Source: an uncultured Collinsella sp.
GTDB taxonomy: Bacteria; Actinomycetota; Coriobacteriia; Coriobacteriales; Coriobacteriaceae
Reading direction: 5' to 3'
DNA length: 34,210 nt
NCBI GenBank assembly: GCA_900542305.1
Contig: UQMU01000023.1
Location: 1 to 34,210, forward strand
Below, in pieces: positions 7,821 to 14,152 of the stretch. A program made the position numbers and the translations under genes. The notes beneath the pieces were generated by a model, which was not told the DNA's origin, ran no database searches, and was given only the letters and a program-made list of their open reading frames with translations. How positions within the stretch are numbered: position 1 is the stretch's first letter; the number at the start of each line of letters is the position of its first letter.

Positions 7821-7873
7821 ACAGGTATCGCTCTGGCGATAGTATGTTATACTATCGCCAGAGCGATACCTGT
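7821..7873 (+). promoter_or_regulatory. 53-bp perfect inverted repeat at the DUF3990 operon promoter
   Basis: Two 25-bp arms (7821-7845 and 7849-7873) are perfectly complementary around GTT. Each arm contains its own palindrome: TATCGCTCTGGCGATA in the left and TATCGCCAGAGCGATA in the right. TATACT at 7848-7853 could be a -10 element between them. The right arm ends two bases before the AGGAGG of the toxin gene. The likely role is an operator for the HTH protein of the same operon; as RNA it could fold into a long hairpin that touches the ribosome binding site. Confidence 0.7.
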
Positions 7874-7885
7874 TAGGAGGCTCGC

Positions 7886-8554
7886 GTGGAACTGTGGCAT
7901 GGTTCTCAGAAAATCATTGAGACTCCCCAGCTTGGCCTGGGGAAAGCCCATAACGACTATGGACAGGGATTCTATTGCACAGAGAGCCTCGACCTTGCAA
8001 GGGAATGGGCATGCTCGCGTGATACCGATGGCTTTGCGAATCGCTATGAACTCGATACAGCCGATCTCAAAATTCTCGACTTGCTATCGCCGCATTATTG
8101 CGTCCTGCATTGGATAGCGTTGCTCGTTGAGCATCGTTCTTTTCGCAAAGACACCGCCATTGCCGCGGGCGCGTGCGAATATCTCCACAATCATTTTCTA
8201 CCTGACACTAGAGCTTGCGATGTGATTAGGGGATGGCGCGCGGACGACTCGTACTTTAGTTATGCCAGAGCTTTTGTGAACAATACGATTACCGTCGAGC
8301 AGCTGGGTCGATCTATGAGGCTCGGCAACCTGGGAGAGCAGATTGTGCTCAAAAGCGAGCGCGCGTTTAAGAGTATTCGTTTTGCAGGATTTGAACGTGC
8401 GCCGCAAGCTCTGTATGGTCCATTGGCCAAGGAGCGAGATGAAGCGGCAAGGGCGCAATATCGGGAGCTACTTGCCGAAAATCCATTTGAGGGAATCCGT
8501 ATCGTCGATATCATTCGAGAGGGGATGACGGACGATGATCCACGCCTACAGTGA
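7886..8554 (+). CDS. DUF3990 protein, ADP-ribosyltransferase-like toxin candidate
   Basis: A 222-residue protein starting at GTG 7886 with AGGAGG at 7875-7880. The N-terminus has LWHGSQKII and then NDYGQGFYCTES, the hallmark of DUF3990, a family placed with ADP-ribosyltransferase-like folds (first a Tyr/Trp-His-Gly-Ser strand, then G-x-G-F-Y-x-T). Members are common in gut bacteria beside HTH genes and are taken as toxins of type II-like modules; the target is not known. The downstream HTH gene overlaps by 20 bases. The C-terminal 40 residues (AARAQYRELLAENPF) look helical. The catalytic activity is inferred, not visible. Confidence 0.75.
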   Translation: MELWHGSQKIIETPQLGLGKAHNDYGQGFYCTESLDLAREWACSRDTDGFANRYELDTADLKILDLLSPHYCVLHWIALLVEHRSFRKDTAIAAGACEYLHNHFLPDTRACDVIRGWRADDSYFSYARAFVNNTITVEQLGRSMRLGNLGEQIVLKSERAFKSIRFAGFERAPQALYGPLAKERDEAARAQYRELLAENPFEGIRIVDIIREGMTDDDPRLQ

Positions 8555-9224
8555 GATGTATCTCGAGGATGCCATGAGAACGCTGGGCGAGGCGGTCGAT
8601 TTTGCCCTCTGTGACCAAGGGCTGACTCCAGACGAGTTGACGGCGATCCTGTCGAACGCTCTTGAGATGAAACAGTTTGAGCGCGGTGCGCCTCGCGTCG
8701 TCTGCGGCATGGCGGGCGACGAGCTCGCGCGCGATATTATCGCCCATGCGGGACTGATTCCCGTCGAATGCAGGGAGACCTATCCGTTTGACCGTTCGCC
8801 TCAGTATTGGGCGGGCTGGGTTTTGGCCTATGCGCAATGGATGAGCAGCTTGTGTTTTAGCGACCTGTTTGAAGTCGCCCCGCTCGATTGGATAATCGGC
8901 TCGTACCATCCGCTTCACGAGGCCTCCGAAGACAAATTCGCCCAGATTGTCATTGATAAATGGAACAACGCCCAGGCAGACAAAAAGGGTCTCAAGGCGG
9001 CACGAAAGTCAGCCGGACTAACGCAAAAACAGCTCGCCGCCCAATCGGGGGTTAAGCTTCGCGCCATACAACTCTACGAGCAGAACCAACTCGACCTACG
9101 CCGCGCCTCGGTTTCCTCGGCATTGGCGCTTGCAGACACCCTAAACTGCACCATCGAAGACCTCGTCTGGCAACCGATTGCTCTGGAGTACGACTCGCAG
9201 GCTATTTCATCTGTAAAGCTATAG
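8535..9224 (+). CDS. HTH protein, probable antitoxin/repressor partner of DUF3990
   Basis: A 229-residue protein. Residues about 150-215 are an XRE-type helix-turn-helix (ARKSAGLTQKQLAAQSGV, then IQLYEQNQLDL) ending in a C-terminal DLVW. The N-terminal 140 residues have MKQFERGAPRVVCGMAGDEL and a Trp-rich WAGWVLAYAQW segment, probably the part that contacts the toxin. It overlaps the DUF3990 gene by 20 bases, a sign of tight stoichiometric coupling. The nested palindromes before the operon are natural operator candidates. The start is taken at ATG 8535; ATG 8556 is an alternative. Confidence 0.72.
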   Translation: MIHAYSEMYLEDAMRTLGEAVDFALCDQGLTPDELTAILSNALEMKQFERGAPRVVCGMAGDELARDIIAHAGLIPVECRETYPFDRSPQYWAGWVLAYAQWMSSLCFSDLFEVAPLDWIIGSYHPLHEASEDKFAQIVIDKWNNAQADKKGLKAARKSAGLTQKQLAAQSGVKLRAIQLYEQNQLDLRRASVSSALALADTLNCTIEDLVWQPIALEYDSQAISSVKL

Positions 9225-9235
9225 AGGAGTCAGAC

Positions 9236-9421
9236 ATGCCTTGGAGCTATGTTCAACAAGATGACGGCGCTGATTGCGTTGCTCAAGAAGATCAATCGAC
9301 TGCGCGCGTGGCAAATTCAGCATCACCGATTTTGCTCGGCGGCGCCACGTCAATCGATGAAGCTGTTCGGCTGACCATTGAGGGCATGCCCAACGCGCTC
9401 AGGCTCTTGGAGAACTCATGA
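9236..9421 (+). CDS. Small protein before the Doc-like toxin, antitoxin candidate
   Basis: A 61-residue protein with GAGGAG at 9224-9229 and ATG at 9236. Its C-terminal part, TSIDEAVRLTIEGMPNALRL, is probably helical. It ends in an ATGA overlap with the Doc-like gene, as antitoxins of such pairs usually do. It has no recognisable Phd DNA-binding domain. The stretch T-S-I-D-E-A is one residue away from the Fic-inhibitor pattern S/T-x-x-x-E-G/N, which may be chance. I do not recognise the family. Confidence 0.55.
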   Translation: MPWSYVQQDDGADCVAQEDQSTARVANSASPILLGGATSIDEAVRLTIEGMPNALRLLENS

Positions 9422-9933
9422 TGGCGGCTACGCAGCGGAGCGCTCATCCGTTTGCGCCGCTCGTGCTCGACGATGCCGGATCGCTCGAGGCCATGGCAGC
9501 GGCCGTGATGCGTCTGCACAGCACGTTGATGACGGTCGGGCGCTGCTATACGACCGGCGCCACAGGCGACCGGGCCGCGCTTGAGCTTGGACGCGTCGAG
9601 TCCGTGCTTGCGGGTGCGTTCTGTACGATATTCGGCCAATCTCCGACCGATCGCTTCGCAGACATCTTTGACCAGGTCACCTACGCGGCCGAGCACATGG
9701 TCAAGGACCACATCTTTGAGGACGGCAACAAACGCACCAGCCTTGTCTTTGCGTTGTCCGTCTTAAGGTTCTCCGGCACTCCGGTCGTACTGTCCGACAG
9801 CCCCGAACCCAAAGACAACCAGTACTACGCCTGGATCCAGGACCTTGTATCCGGAAACCGCTTCCGCGACGAGCTCGCGGAAGAGCTGCGCCGCGGTTGT
9901 GTTGTAGGCTCGGGCGACCCGTCGCGCGTATAG
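9418..9933 (+). CDS. Doc/Fic-family protein, toxin candidate
   Basis: A 171-residue protein that starts within the ATGA overlap; GGAG at 9409-9412 serves as ribosome binding site. The core motif HIFEDGNKRTSLVFAL near residue 98 matches the Fic/Doc signature H-x-F-x-x-G-N-K-R. Doc enzymes phosphorylate EF-Tu and Fic enzymes transfer AMP; the small size, the G-N-K-R-T form and the tight pairing with a small gene favour the Doc-like side. The N-terminal 80 residues are helical and Ala-rich. The catalytic His and the anion-binding Gly-Asn are present, so the protein is probably active. Confidence 0.75.
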   Translation: MMAATQRSAHPFAPLVLDDAGSLEAMAAAVMRLHSTLMTVGRCYTTGATGDRAALELGRVESVLAGAFCTIFGQSPTDRFADIFDQVTYAAEHMVKDHIFEDGNKRTSLVFALSVLRFSGTPVVLSDSPEPKDNQYYAWIQDLVSGNRFRDELAEELRRGCVVGSGDPSRV

Positions 9934-9978
9934 AATCTAAGCATCCGCACGCCGGTTATTGAATGGATTGGACACCAC

Positions 9979-10767
9979 ATGGATATCCCAAGCACCCTGT
10001 GCAGCAATGTGTACGAGTTTGCGTTTTGTCCCGAGCCCTGTTACGACCGCCTGGTCGACCTCGCCGATCCCGAGGATTGGGGTCCCAGCAACCGCATCCT
10101 CAAAAACTACTTGTCGTTTTCGTTTAGCCGCGCGGTATTTTTGACCGAGCGCGACGTGGACCAGACCGCGCCGTCCAACCTGCCGCTGGTGTTCGACGAC
10201 GACCGCTGCCTATTCAATACCGGCCTGTACACGCGCCGTTACGAGACCATCTACGGTCTGTTTGAGCCCAACACCAAGCCCGATGCGCGCCAGCGCTGGT
10301 TTTTGAAGGGCTTCTTTAAGGAAAGCGACCCCATGCTGGTCTCGTTTGAGTACCTGCCGTGCCGCGTGCGCTTTGCCGAGGACCCCTCCGAGCTGGTCTT
10401 TGACTACCGCCTGCCCATCCGCTCCAACATCGACCACATTCTGGGCGATGAGGAGAACCTGACGCGTATTCCCGCCAGCCTGATGGGGGAGGGCAACTCG
10501 CTGCTGCTGCGCCGTGCCTTTGAGGGCGCCGTTGTCGAGGCCGCCCGCCGCGCCGCCGCCAACTACACGCTCGCGGTTCCACAGTTCTACGGCGGCCGAA
10601 TCCAGCTGCTGCTGCCGCTGTGCCTGACCGGCGACAAGCCCGAGCTGGCGCTGACCATCCAGCGCGAGGACGGCTTCTACGCCGCGCGCACCTGCCTCAC
10701 GCTCGACATGGCCTACAACAACGCGCGACTTATCTGCCGCCCCGAGACCTCGTGGATCAAGCGATAA
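9979..10767 (+). CDS. DUF3825 domain protein
   Basis: A 262-residue protein that consists almost entirely of a DUF3825 domain. Typical signs are FNTGLYTRRYETIYGLF in the N-terminal half, then VPQFYGGRIQLLLPLCL and the conserved C-terminal LTLDMAYNNARLI. The biochemical role of this domain is unknown to me; in other bacteria it is often joined to RNA-binding OST-HTH-like modules, which are missing here. It stands alone, 45 bases after the Doc-like gene, with no clear operon partner. GC and codon use match the housekeeping genes, so it may be native. Confidence 0.72.
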   Translation: MDIPSTLCSNVYEFAFCPEPCYDRLVDLADPEDWGPSNRILKNYLSFSFSRAVFLTERDVDQTAPSNLPLVFDDDRCLFNTGLYTRRYETIYGLFEPNTKPDARQRWFLKGFFKESDPMLVSFEYLPCRVRFAEDPSELVFDYRLPIRSNIDHILGDEENLTRIPASLMGEGNSLLLRRAFEGAVVEAARRAAANYTLAVPQFYGGRIQLLLPLCLTGDKPELALTIQREDGFYAARTCLTLDMAYNNARLICRPETSWIKR

Positions 10768-10802
10768 AGGGCAGTCTAGCTGGTGGTTTGTCGGCTGCCC
10801 TA
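10768..10802 (+). other. Hairpin after the DUF3825 gene
   Basis: AGGGCAG and CTGCCCT pair across about 20 bases just after the stop codon. There is no T run, so it is at best a weak terminator. Confidence 0.35.
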
Positions 10803-10855
10803 ATTGCGGTGGCGCGGTTTGCGCCCACGAATTTAAAATCGGAGGCAAAAAGTTC

Positions 10856-10885
10856 TTGGTAAACCACGCGCGGCTATGATAGTAT
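10856..10885 (+). promoter_or_regulatory. Promoter of tRNA-Val
   Basis: TTGGTA at 10856-10861 and TAGTAT at 10880-10885 are separated by 18 bases. The tRNA begins 20 bases after the -10 element. Confidence 0.55.
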
Positions 10886-10905
10886 CTCTTTTGCCGAAAG
10901 GCGAC

Positions 10906-10980
10906 GGGCGATTGGCTCAGGGGTAGAGCATATCCTTCACACGGATGGGGTCACAAGTTCGAATCTTGTATCGCCCACCA
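10906..10980 (+). tRNA. tRNA-Val (anticodon CAC)
   Basis: A complete cloverleaf of 75 bases including an encoded CCA. Acceptor GGGCGAT pairs with ATCGCCC. The anticodon loop TTCACAC gives CAC, which reads GTG. The T loop is TTCGAAT. A terminator follows at once. Confidence 0.93.
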
Positions 10981-10990
10981 TCTAAAGCAC

Positions 10991-11027
10991 AGGTCAGAGG
11001 TCTTAAGCCTCTGACCTTTTTCTTTTT
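10991..11027 (+). terminator. Terminator of tRNA-Val
   Basis: AGGTCAGAGG and CCTCTGACCT form a 10-bp stem with a 7-base loop, followed by TTTTCTTTTT. Confidence 0.88.
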
Positions 11028-11364
11028 GGCACCAAGTGTGACGCCATAACTGACACCAATAACAAATCGTAGTCGTCTATGGCGCCATTTTCTTATCGCA
11101 CCCTTTTTGCTGACGCCAATGCCCATTTTGTATAAAACGCATGCGTATTTTCATTGAATTCCCCTTGGGATCCAAGTGCAAATGTGGAGATAGGGACCAC
11201 ATGCCCAAAGCGCCTTCCAGCGGATTTCTATCACACGACGGTTTCCCGGCGGAACTCGTCAAGCTTTTGGTTTGCTTCCGGTACTTACCCGCATGATGTC
11301 CCAGTAGATAATCGGCCATGCCCGCAATTCGCACGGCCTACGGCCGATACCAGGGGAGGCGCAA
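11028..11364. other. Intergenic stretch with no recognised gene
   Basis: About 340 bases between the tRNA-Val terminator and the next gene. A 10-bp palindrome ACGCATGCGT is visible near 11138, and AT-rich sequence near 11130-11155 may hold a promoter. Short open frames exist on both strands but show no family features. I see no repeat of the tRNA 3' end that would mark an attachment site. Confidence 0.5.
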
Positions 11365-12519
11365 ATGGACGAAATCGTCTGCGCAAACACCGCATTCCGC
11401 TACTGGCGCTGCCCACCGCAGGTGCGCGAGCTCTACCCACGCCTACCCAGCTCCGAAGACGGCTGGAGAGCTCTATCCCAAGCCCCTTTCGTAACCGACG
11501 TCCTTAAGACGCCAGTCATCACAGCAGCATCAACACGAAGCAACCTGCATTCTGAGACAAGACGGACCATCCGATGGAACAGCGCCTATACAGAGAAGGT
11601 TTCCATCGACACGGGTATGGGCTTTAGCGTCACAGATCCTCTTCATACGCTATTCACCATGACTAGAAGCGTTTCTTCATGTGAGCTGGTTCTGGCTATG
11701 TACGAATTTTGCGGATGGTTCTCGGTTTTTAAACCAACGCCCGCGGTCGACATGGCACTTGAGCAGGCAAAATCAGAAGAAGAGCAGTACACCACAGAAA
11801 GTCTGTTTGAACTAGACGAAACACAAGACGAGGCCCCATGGAAGCGCGTCTGTCCTCGGACGCACCAGAAGGACAGCGAGAATGATCAAAGTGGGCAGCA
11901 GGATGACGGATCCGGAAATAAAGCTTACGGAAAGGGCACATCGCTCTGGATAAGAAAGCCTCTTATTGAAATAGAAGAATTGCACAGATTTGCAGCGAAG
12001 GTTAAGGGCGAGATGTGGGGAAAGCAATTCTACGAAGCCGCACAGCAGGTAATGGGTATTGCTGCATCCCCGCTAGAAGTTGCTGGAATCATGTTGCTAA
12101 GTCATCCGAGGCGTGTCGGCGGAGCGGAGTTTAAAAACATATTCGTCAACGACCTAACACCGCTGTCGAATTCAGCTCGGAAAATCGCAGGTCAGAAAAG
12201 CTGTTACGGCGATATCGTCATCGTAAACCCAATTACAATGAAGGCTGTGATTATCGAACTTCAAGGAGAGGTTATCCATGGATCGGGCGCTGTACTTGAC
12301 CACGATGCTACCCGGATGACAGCATTGCAAAGCATGGGATACGACATATTTCTTGTAACCCATGACATGCTCAATGATCACGATCAGCTTGATGCCATCA
12401 TTCACAGTGTGTGTGAGCGATTAGAGTTGCGCTACAAACCAAAAACCGAGGCGATGAGATGCGCTGAGACCAGATTGCGGGCCAACGTTCTGTGTAATTG
12501 GCTTGATATTGGTAAGTAA
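11365..12519 (+). CDS. Hypothetical protein with a possible PD-(D/E)XK (DUF559-like) domain
   Basis: A 384-residue protein starting at ATG 11365 with GGGGAGG at 11352-11358. About residues 290-360 contain GDIVIVNP, then VIIELQGEVIHG, then ATRMTALQSMGYDIFLVTHD. This order (Asp, then Glu-x-Gln-Gly with a following His, then Asp..Arg and a Gly-Tyr strand) resembles DUF559/Vsr-like members of the restriction-endonuclease fold. The N-terminal 120 residues begin with FRYWRCPPQVRELYPRL and are of unknown function. A charged, Gln/Ser-rich linker lies at about residues 150-195. Codon use is less GC-rich than the housekeeping block. The location behind a tRNA gene fits an acquired gene. The catalytic reading is inference. 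Confidence 0.55.
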   Translation: MDEIVCANTAFRYWRCPPQVRELYPRLPSSEDGWRALSQAPFVTDVLKTPVITAASTRSNLHSETRRTIRWNSAYTEKVSIDTGMGFSVTDPLHTLFTMTRSVSSCELVLAMYEFCGWFSVFKPTPAVDMALEQAKSEEEQYTTESLFELDETQDEAPWKRVCPRTHQKDSENDQSGQQDDGSGNKAYGKGTSLWIRKPLIEIEELHRFAAKVKGEMWGKQFYEAAQQVMGIAASPLEVAGIMLLSHPRRVGGAEFKNIFVNDLTPLSNSARKIAGQKSCYGDIVIVNPITMKAVIIELQGEVIHGSGAVLDHDATRMTALQSMGYDIFLVTHDMLNDHDQLDAIIHSVCERLELRYKPKTEAMRCAETRLRANVLCNWLDIGK

Positions 12520-12520
12520 T

Positions 12521-12541
12521 AATGCCCAGTGAGCATTTTTA
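12521..12541 (+). terminator. Weak hairpin after the DUF559-like gene
   Basis: AATGC and GCATT form a short stem followed by TTT, directly after the stop codon. The stem is only five bp. Confidence 0.4.
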
Positions 12542-12570
12542 ATACTTTATATGCGCCAGTAATTAAGTGC

Positions 12571-12733
12571 CATTTTAAAACCATGCCGGTTTACTACGTC
12601 GGATTGAGGGTGGCTGAGCACACTGACTTCGACGCCCGTAAAACCGCAGGTAGATCGCCTGCCCGTTTTGCGAAATTAGATGTGAGGTCGGAAATCCGGG
12701 AATCATCGTAGTAAACCGGTCTGTTTTTGAAGT
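12571..12733. repeat. Terminal-inverted-repeat element, copy 1
   Basis: The ends carry CCGGTTTACTACG (12586-12598) and its exact complement (12707-12719), with weaker pairing continuing outward for about 15 bases. The interior contains GTAAAACCGCAGGTAGA, shared with copy 2. Between the inner ends both copies have the same length (132 bases from the GG of the left arm to the GG of the right). It has no transposase and could be a MITE-like or structured intergenic element. Confidence 0.65.
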
Positions 12734-12970
12734 GACCAGCTGGGGCGAGCTACGCTCGGTTCCGTAAATTGGCCCGAAGACGTGCGGAAGGGCTCGGGCC
12801 CCGGAAGTACCGCGGATCGCTTTGGTCTGGCCGGCGGCACCTGGGGCGCCATGCCGAGCCCTGCAAAGGAAGGCGGCGGGCTTGCCGCCGCCCACGGGGC
12901 TCGCCCCGCGGGCTATGTCGGGCATCGTGTGTCTCTTCGGCCCTGCTCCCGTTCAACGCGCCGCAAAATA
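12734..12970. other. GC-rich spacer before tRNA-Ala 1
   Basis: About 240 bases of GC-rich sequence with local hairpins, for example GGCGGC/GCCGCC around 12874-12890. No gene with family features is visible. Confidence 0.4.
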
Positions 12971-12986
12971 TTTTCCAAAATTGTCC

Positions 12987-13015
12987 TTGCATCGGCGGGG
13001 GAGTTCCCGTATAGT
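12987..13015 (+). promoter_or_regulatory. Promoter of tRNA-Ala 1
   Basis: TTGCAT at 12987-12992 and TATAGT at 13010-13015, with a 17-base GC-rich spacer, 12 bases before the tRNA. Confidence 0.75.
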
Positions 13016-13027
13016 ACTTCTTCGCAC

Positions 13028-13100
13028 GGGGGCGTAGCTCAGCTGGGAGAGCGCTTGACTGGCAGTCAAGAGGTCAGGGGTTCGATCCCCCTCGTCTCCA
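13028..13100 (+). tRNA. tRNA-Ala (anticodon GGC), copy 1
   Basis: A 73-base cloverleaf. Anticodon stem CTTGA/TCAAG encloses CTGGCAG, giving GGC, which reads GCC. Acceptor GGGGGCG pairs with CGTCTCC through G-T wobbles. CCA is not encoded (ACCC follows), so it must be added after transcription. Confidence 0.93.
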
Positions 13101-13116
13101 CCCGAACATTGAATGA

Positions 13117-13144
13117 GGCTCCAACGCAAGTTGGGGCCTTTTTT
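13117..13144 (+). terminator. Terminator of tRNA-Ala 1
   Basis: GGCTCCAAC and GTTGGGGCC form a 9-bp stem with a GCAA loop, followed by six T. Confidence 0.88.
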
Positions 13145-13274
13145 CATATCTATTGATTTTAGCCATGTATTGGCTGGGTAGCATCTTGGCAACATACCCA
13201 TTGTTAATTACGAACATGAATGTTGATAACTTTACGTCTCTGAATGACAAAGCTAGTCTGCAGCCCAATAACAA

Positions 13275-13301
13275 AGAGGCCGGGCGTAATGCCCGGCCTC
13301 T
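13275..13301 (-). terminator. Terminator of the CAT-anticodon tRNA
   Basis: On the minus strand AGAGGCCGGGC and GCCCGGCCTCT form an 11-bp stem with a 5-base loop, followed by TTGTTATT. Confidence 0.8.
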
Positions 13302-13309
13302 AAATACTC

Positions 13310-13385
13310 TGGTGGGCCCTCCGGGATTCGAACCCAGAACCCAGGGATTATGAGTCCCCTGCGCTAACCGTTGCGCCAAGAGCCC
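13310..13385 (-). tRNA. tRNA with anticodon CAT (elongator Met or Ile2)
   Basis: A 76-base cloverleaf with encoded CCA. Acceptor GGGCTCT pairs with AGGGCCC, the anticodon loop is CTCATAA and the T loop TTCGAAT. The CAT anticodon can belong to elongator Met or, after lysidine modification, to Ile2 reading ATA; the sequence alone does not settle which. It lies between the two tRNA-Ala units in the opposite direction. Confidence 0.88.
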
Positions 13386-13612
13386 TTATGAACGGTGAAT
13401 GCAATTCTAACCAAGGCAACTCAGGCCAAATTTCTTCGCTTCACGTCGTGAAATACTACCATGCACGAGCAAGTCGCACAACGCAAGATCAAATCCGATG
13501 CTAAACAACAGCTAATCTAGGCGCATCGCGGAAAAGACGTGTTTTAGAAAAAGTTAAAGCCTATATTTCAGGGCTCCAACATATTTATGCGTGAAATCAA
13601 CCTGATGTCATC

Positions 13613-13768
13613 TCAGAACCATGCCGGATTACTACGACGGATCAGTGACTCCCAAGCACCGCGTGTTCTCCATTTGTAAAACCGCAGGTAGAGAGCCCGC
13701 CGGTTACGCGAAAAGGTGTGCGTGGTCGGACATTCCTGATTCATCGTAGTAAACCGGCATGGTTCTGA
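13613..13768. repeat. Terminal-inverted-repeat element, copy 2
   Basis: A 156-bp element whose 33-base ends (13613-13645 and 13736-13768) are near-perfect inverted repeats: AGAACCATGCCGG then TTACTACGA and its complement. The interior shares GTAAAACCGCAGGTAGA with copy 1. As in copy 1, a GC-rich spacer and a tRNA-Ala unit follow. Confidence 0.72.
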
Positions 13769-14004
13769 AGCGCAGGGGAGGGGCACTTCGCAGTCAGACC
13801 CGATAATGGGACTGGCGGTGCACGGAAAATCCTGTTGCACGGGGCGGGTCGTGTTCCGCGTGCCAAGTCGGCCGGCGTACGGGCTGTGCGGGGGTCAGGC
13901 GCCCCGCGGGCCGGCGCGGTCCCGTGTGCGCCCGCGATCACGAAAGTTTTTCCGAAATTGTCCTTGCATCGGCGGGGGAGTTCCCGTATAGTACTTCTTC
14001 GCAC

Positions 14005-14077
14005 GGGGGCGTAGCTCAGCTGGGAGAGCGCTTGACTGGCAGTCAAGAGGTCAGGGGTTCGATCCCCCTCGTCTCCA
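14005..14077 (+). tRNA. tRNA-Ala (anticodon GGC), copy 2
   Basis: Identical over all 73 bases to the tRNA at 13028. CCA is again not encoded. Confidence 0.93.
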
Positions 14078-14093
14078 CCCGAGCATTGAATGA

Positions 14094-14121
14094 GGCTCCA
14101 ACGCAAGTTGGGGCCTTTTTT
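14094..14121 (+). terminator. Terminator of tRNA-Ala 2
   Basis: Same 9-bp stem, GCAA loop and T run as copy 1. It separates the tRNA from the ABC-F gene that begins 31 bases later. Confidence 0.85.
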
Positions 14122-14152
14122 CATATAGGCACACAAGGTCAAAGGCGGCACC

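Larger units (their letters stand above)
12971..13149 (+). repeat. tRNA-Ala transcription unit, copy 1 of a 179-bp direct repeat
   Basis: Promoter, tRNA and terminator are repeated 977 bases downstream with only two mismatches in 179 bases. The homology stops sharply just before the promoter and just after the terminator. Confidence 0.9.
13948..14126 (+). repeat. tRNA-Ala transcription unit, copy 2 of a 179-bp direct repeat
   Basis: Second copy of the unit, with a promoter at 13964-13992 (TTGCAT, 17 bases, TATAGT) and a terminator at 14094-14121, both identical to copy 1. The two mismatches lie just before the promoter and after the tRNA. A GC-rich, unrelated spacer of about 180 bases separates it from the inverted-repeat element. 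Confidence 0.9.

Noticed and set aside
10906..12519. Integrative element with attachment site at tRNA-Val
   Set aside because: The gene behind the tRNA looks acquired, but I found no integrase and no copy of the tRNA 3' end downstream.
13012..13201. Open frames that run through the tRNA-Ala and CAT tRNA genes
   Set aside because: They translate tRNA sequence and its terminators and are chance frames.
12575..13840. Similar minus-strand frames at 12575-12925 and 13613-13840 as a protein family
   Set aside because: They resemble each other only because they cover the two inverted-repeat elements; codon pattern and lack of start signals speak against coding.
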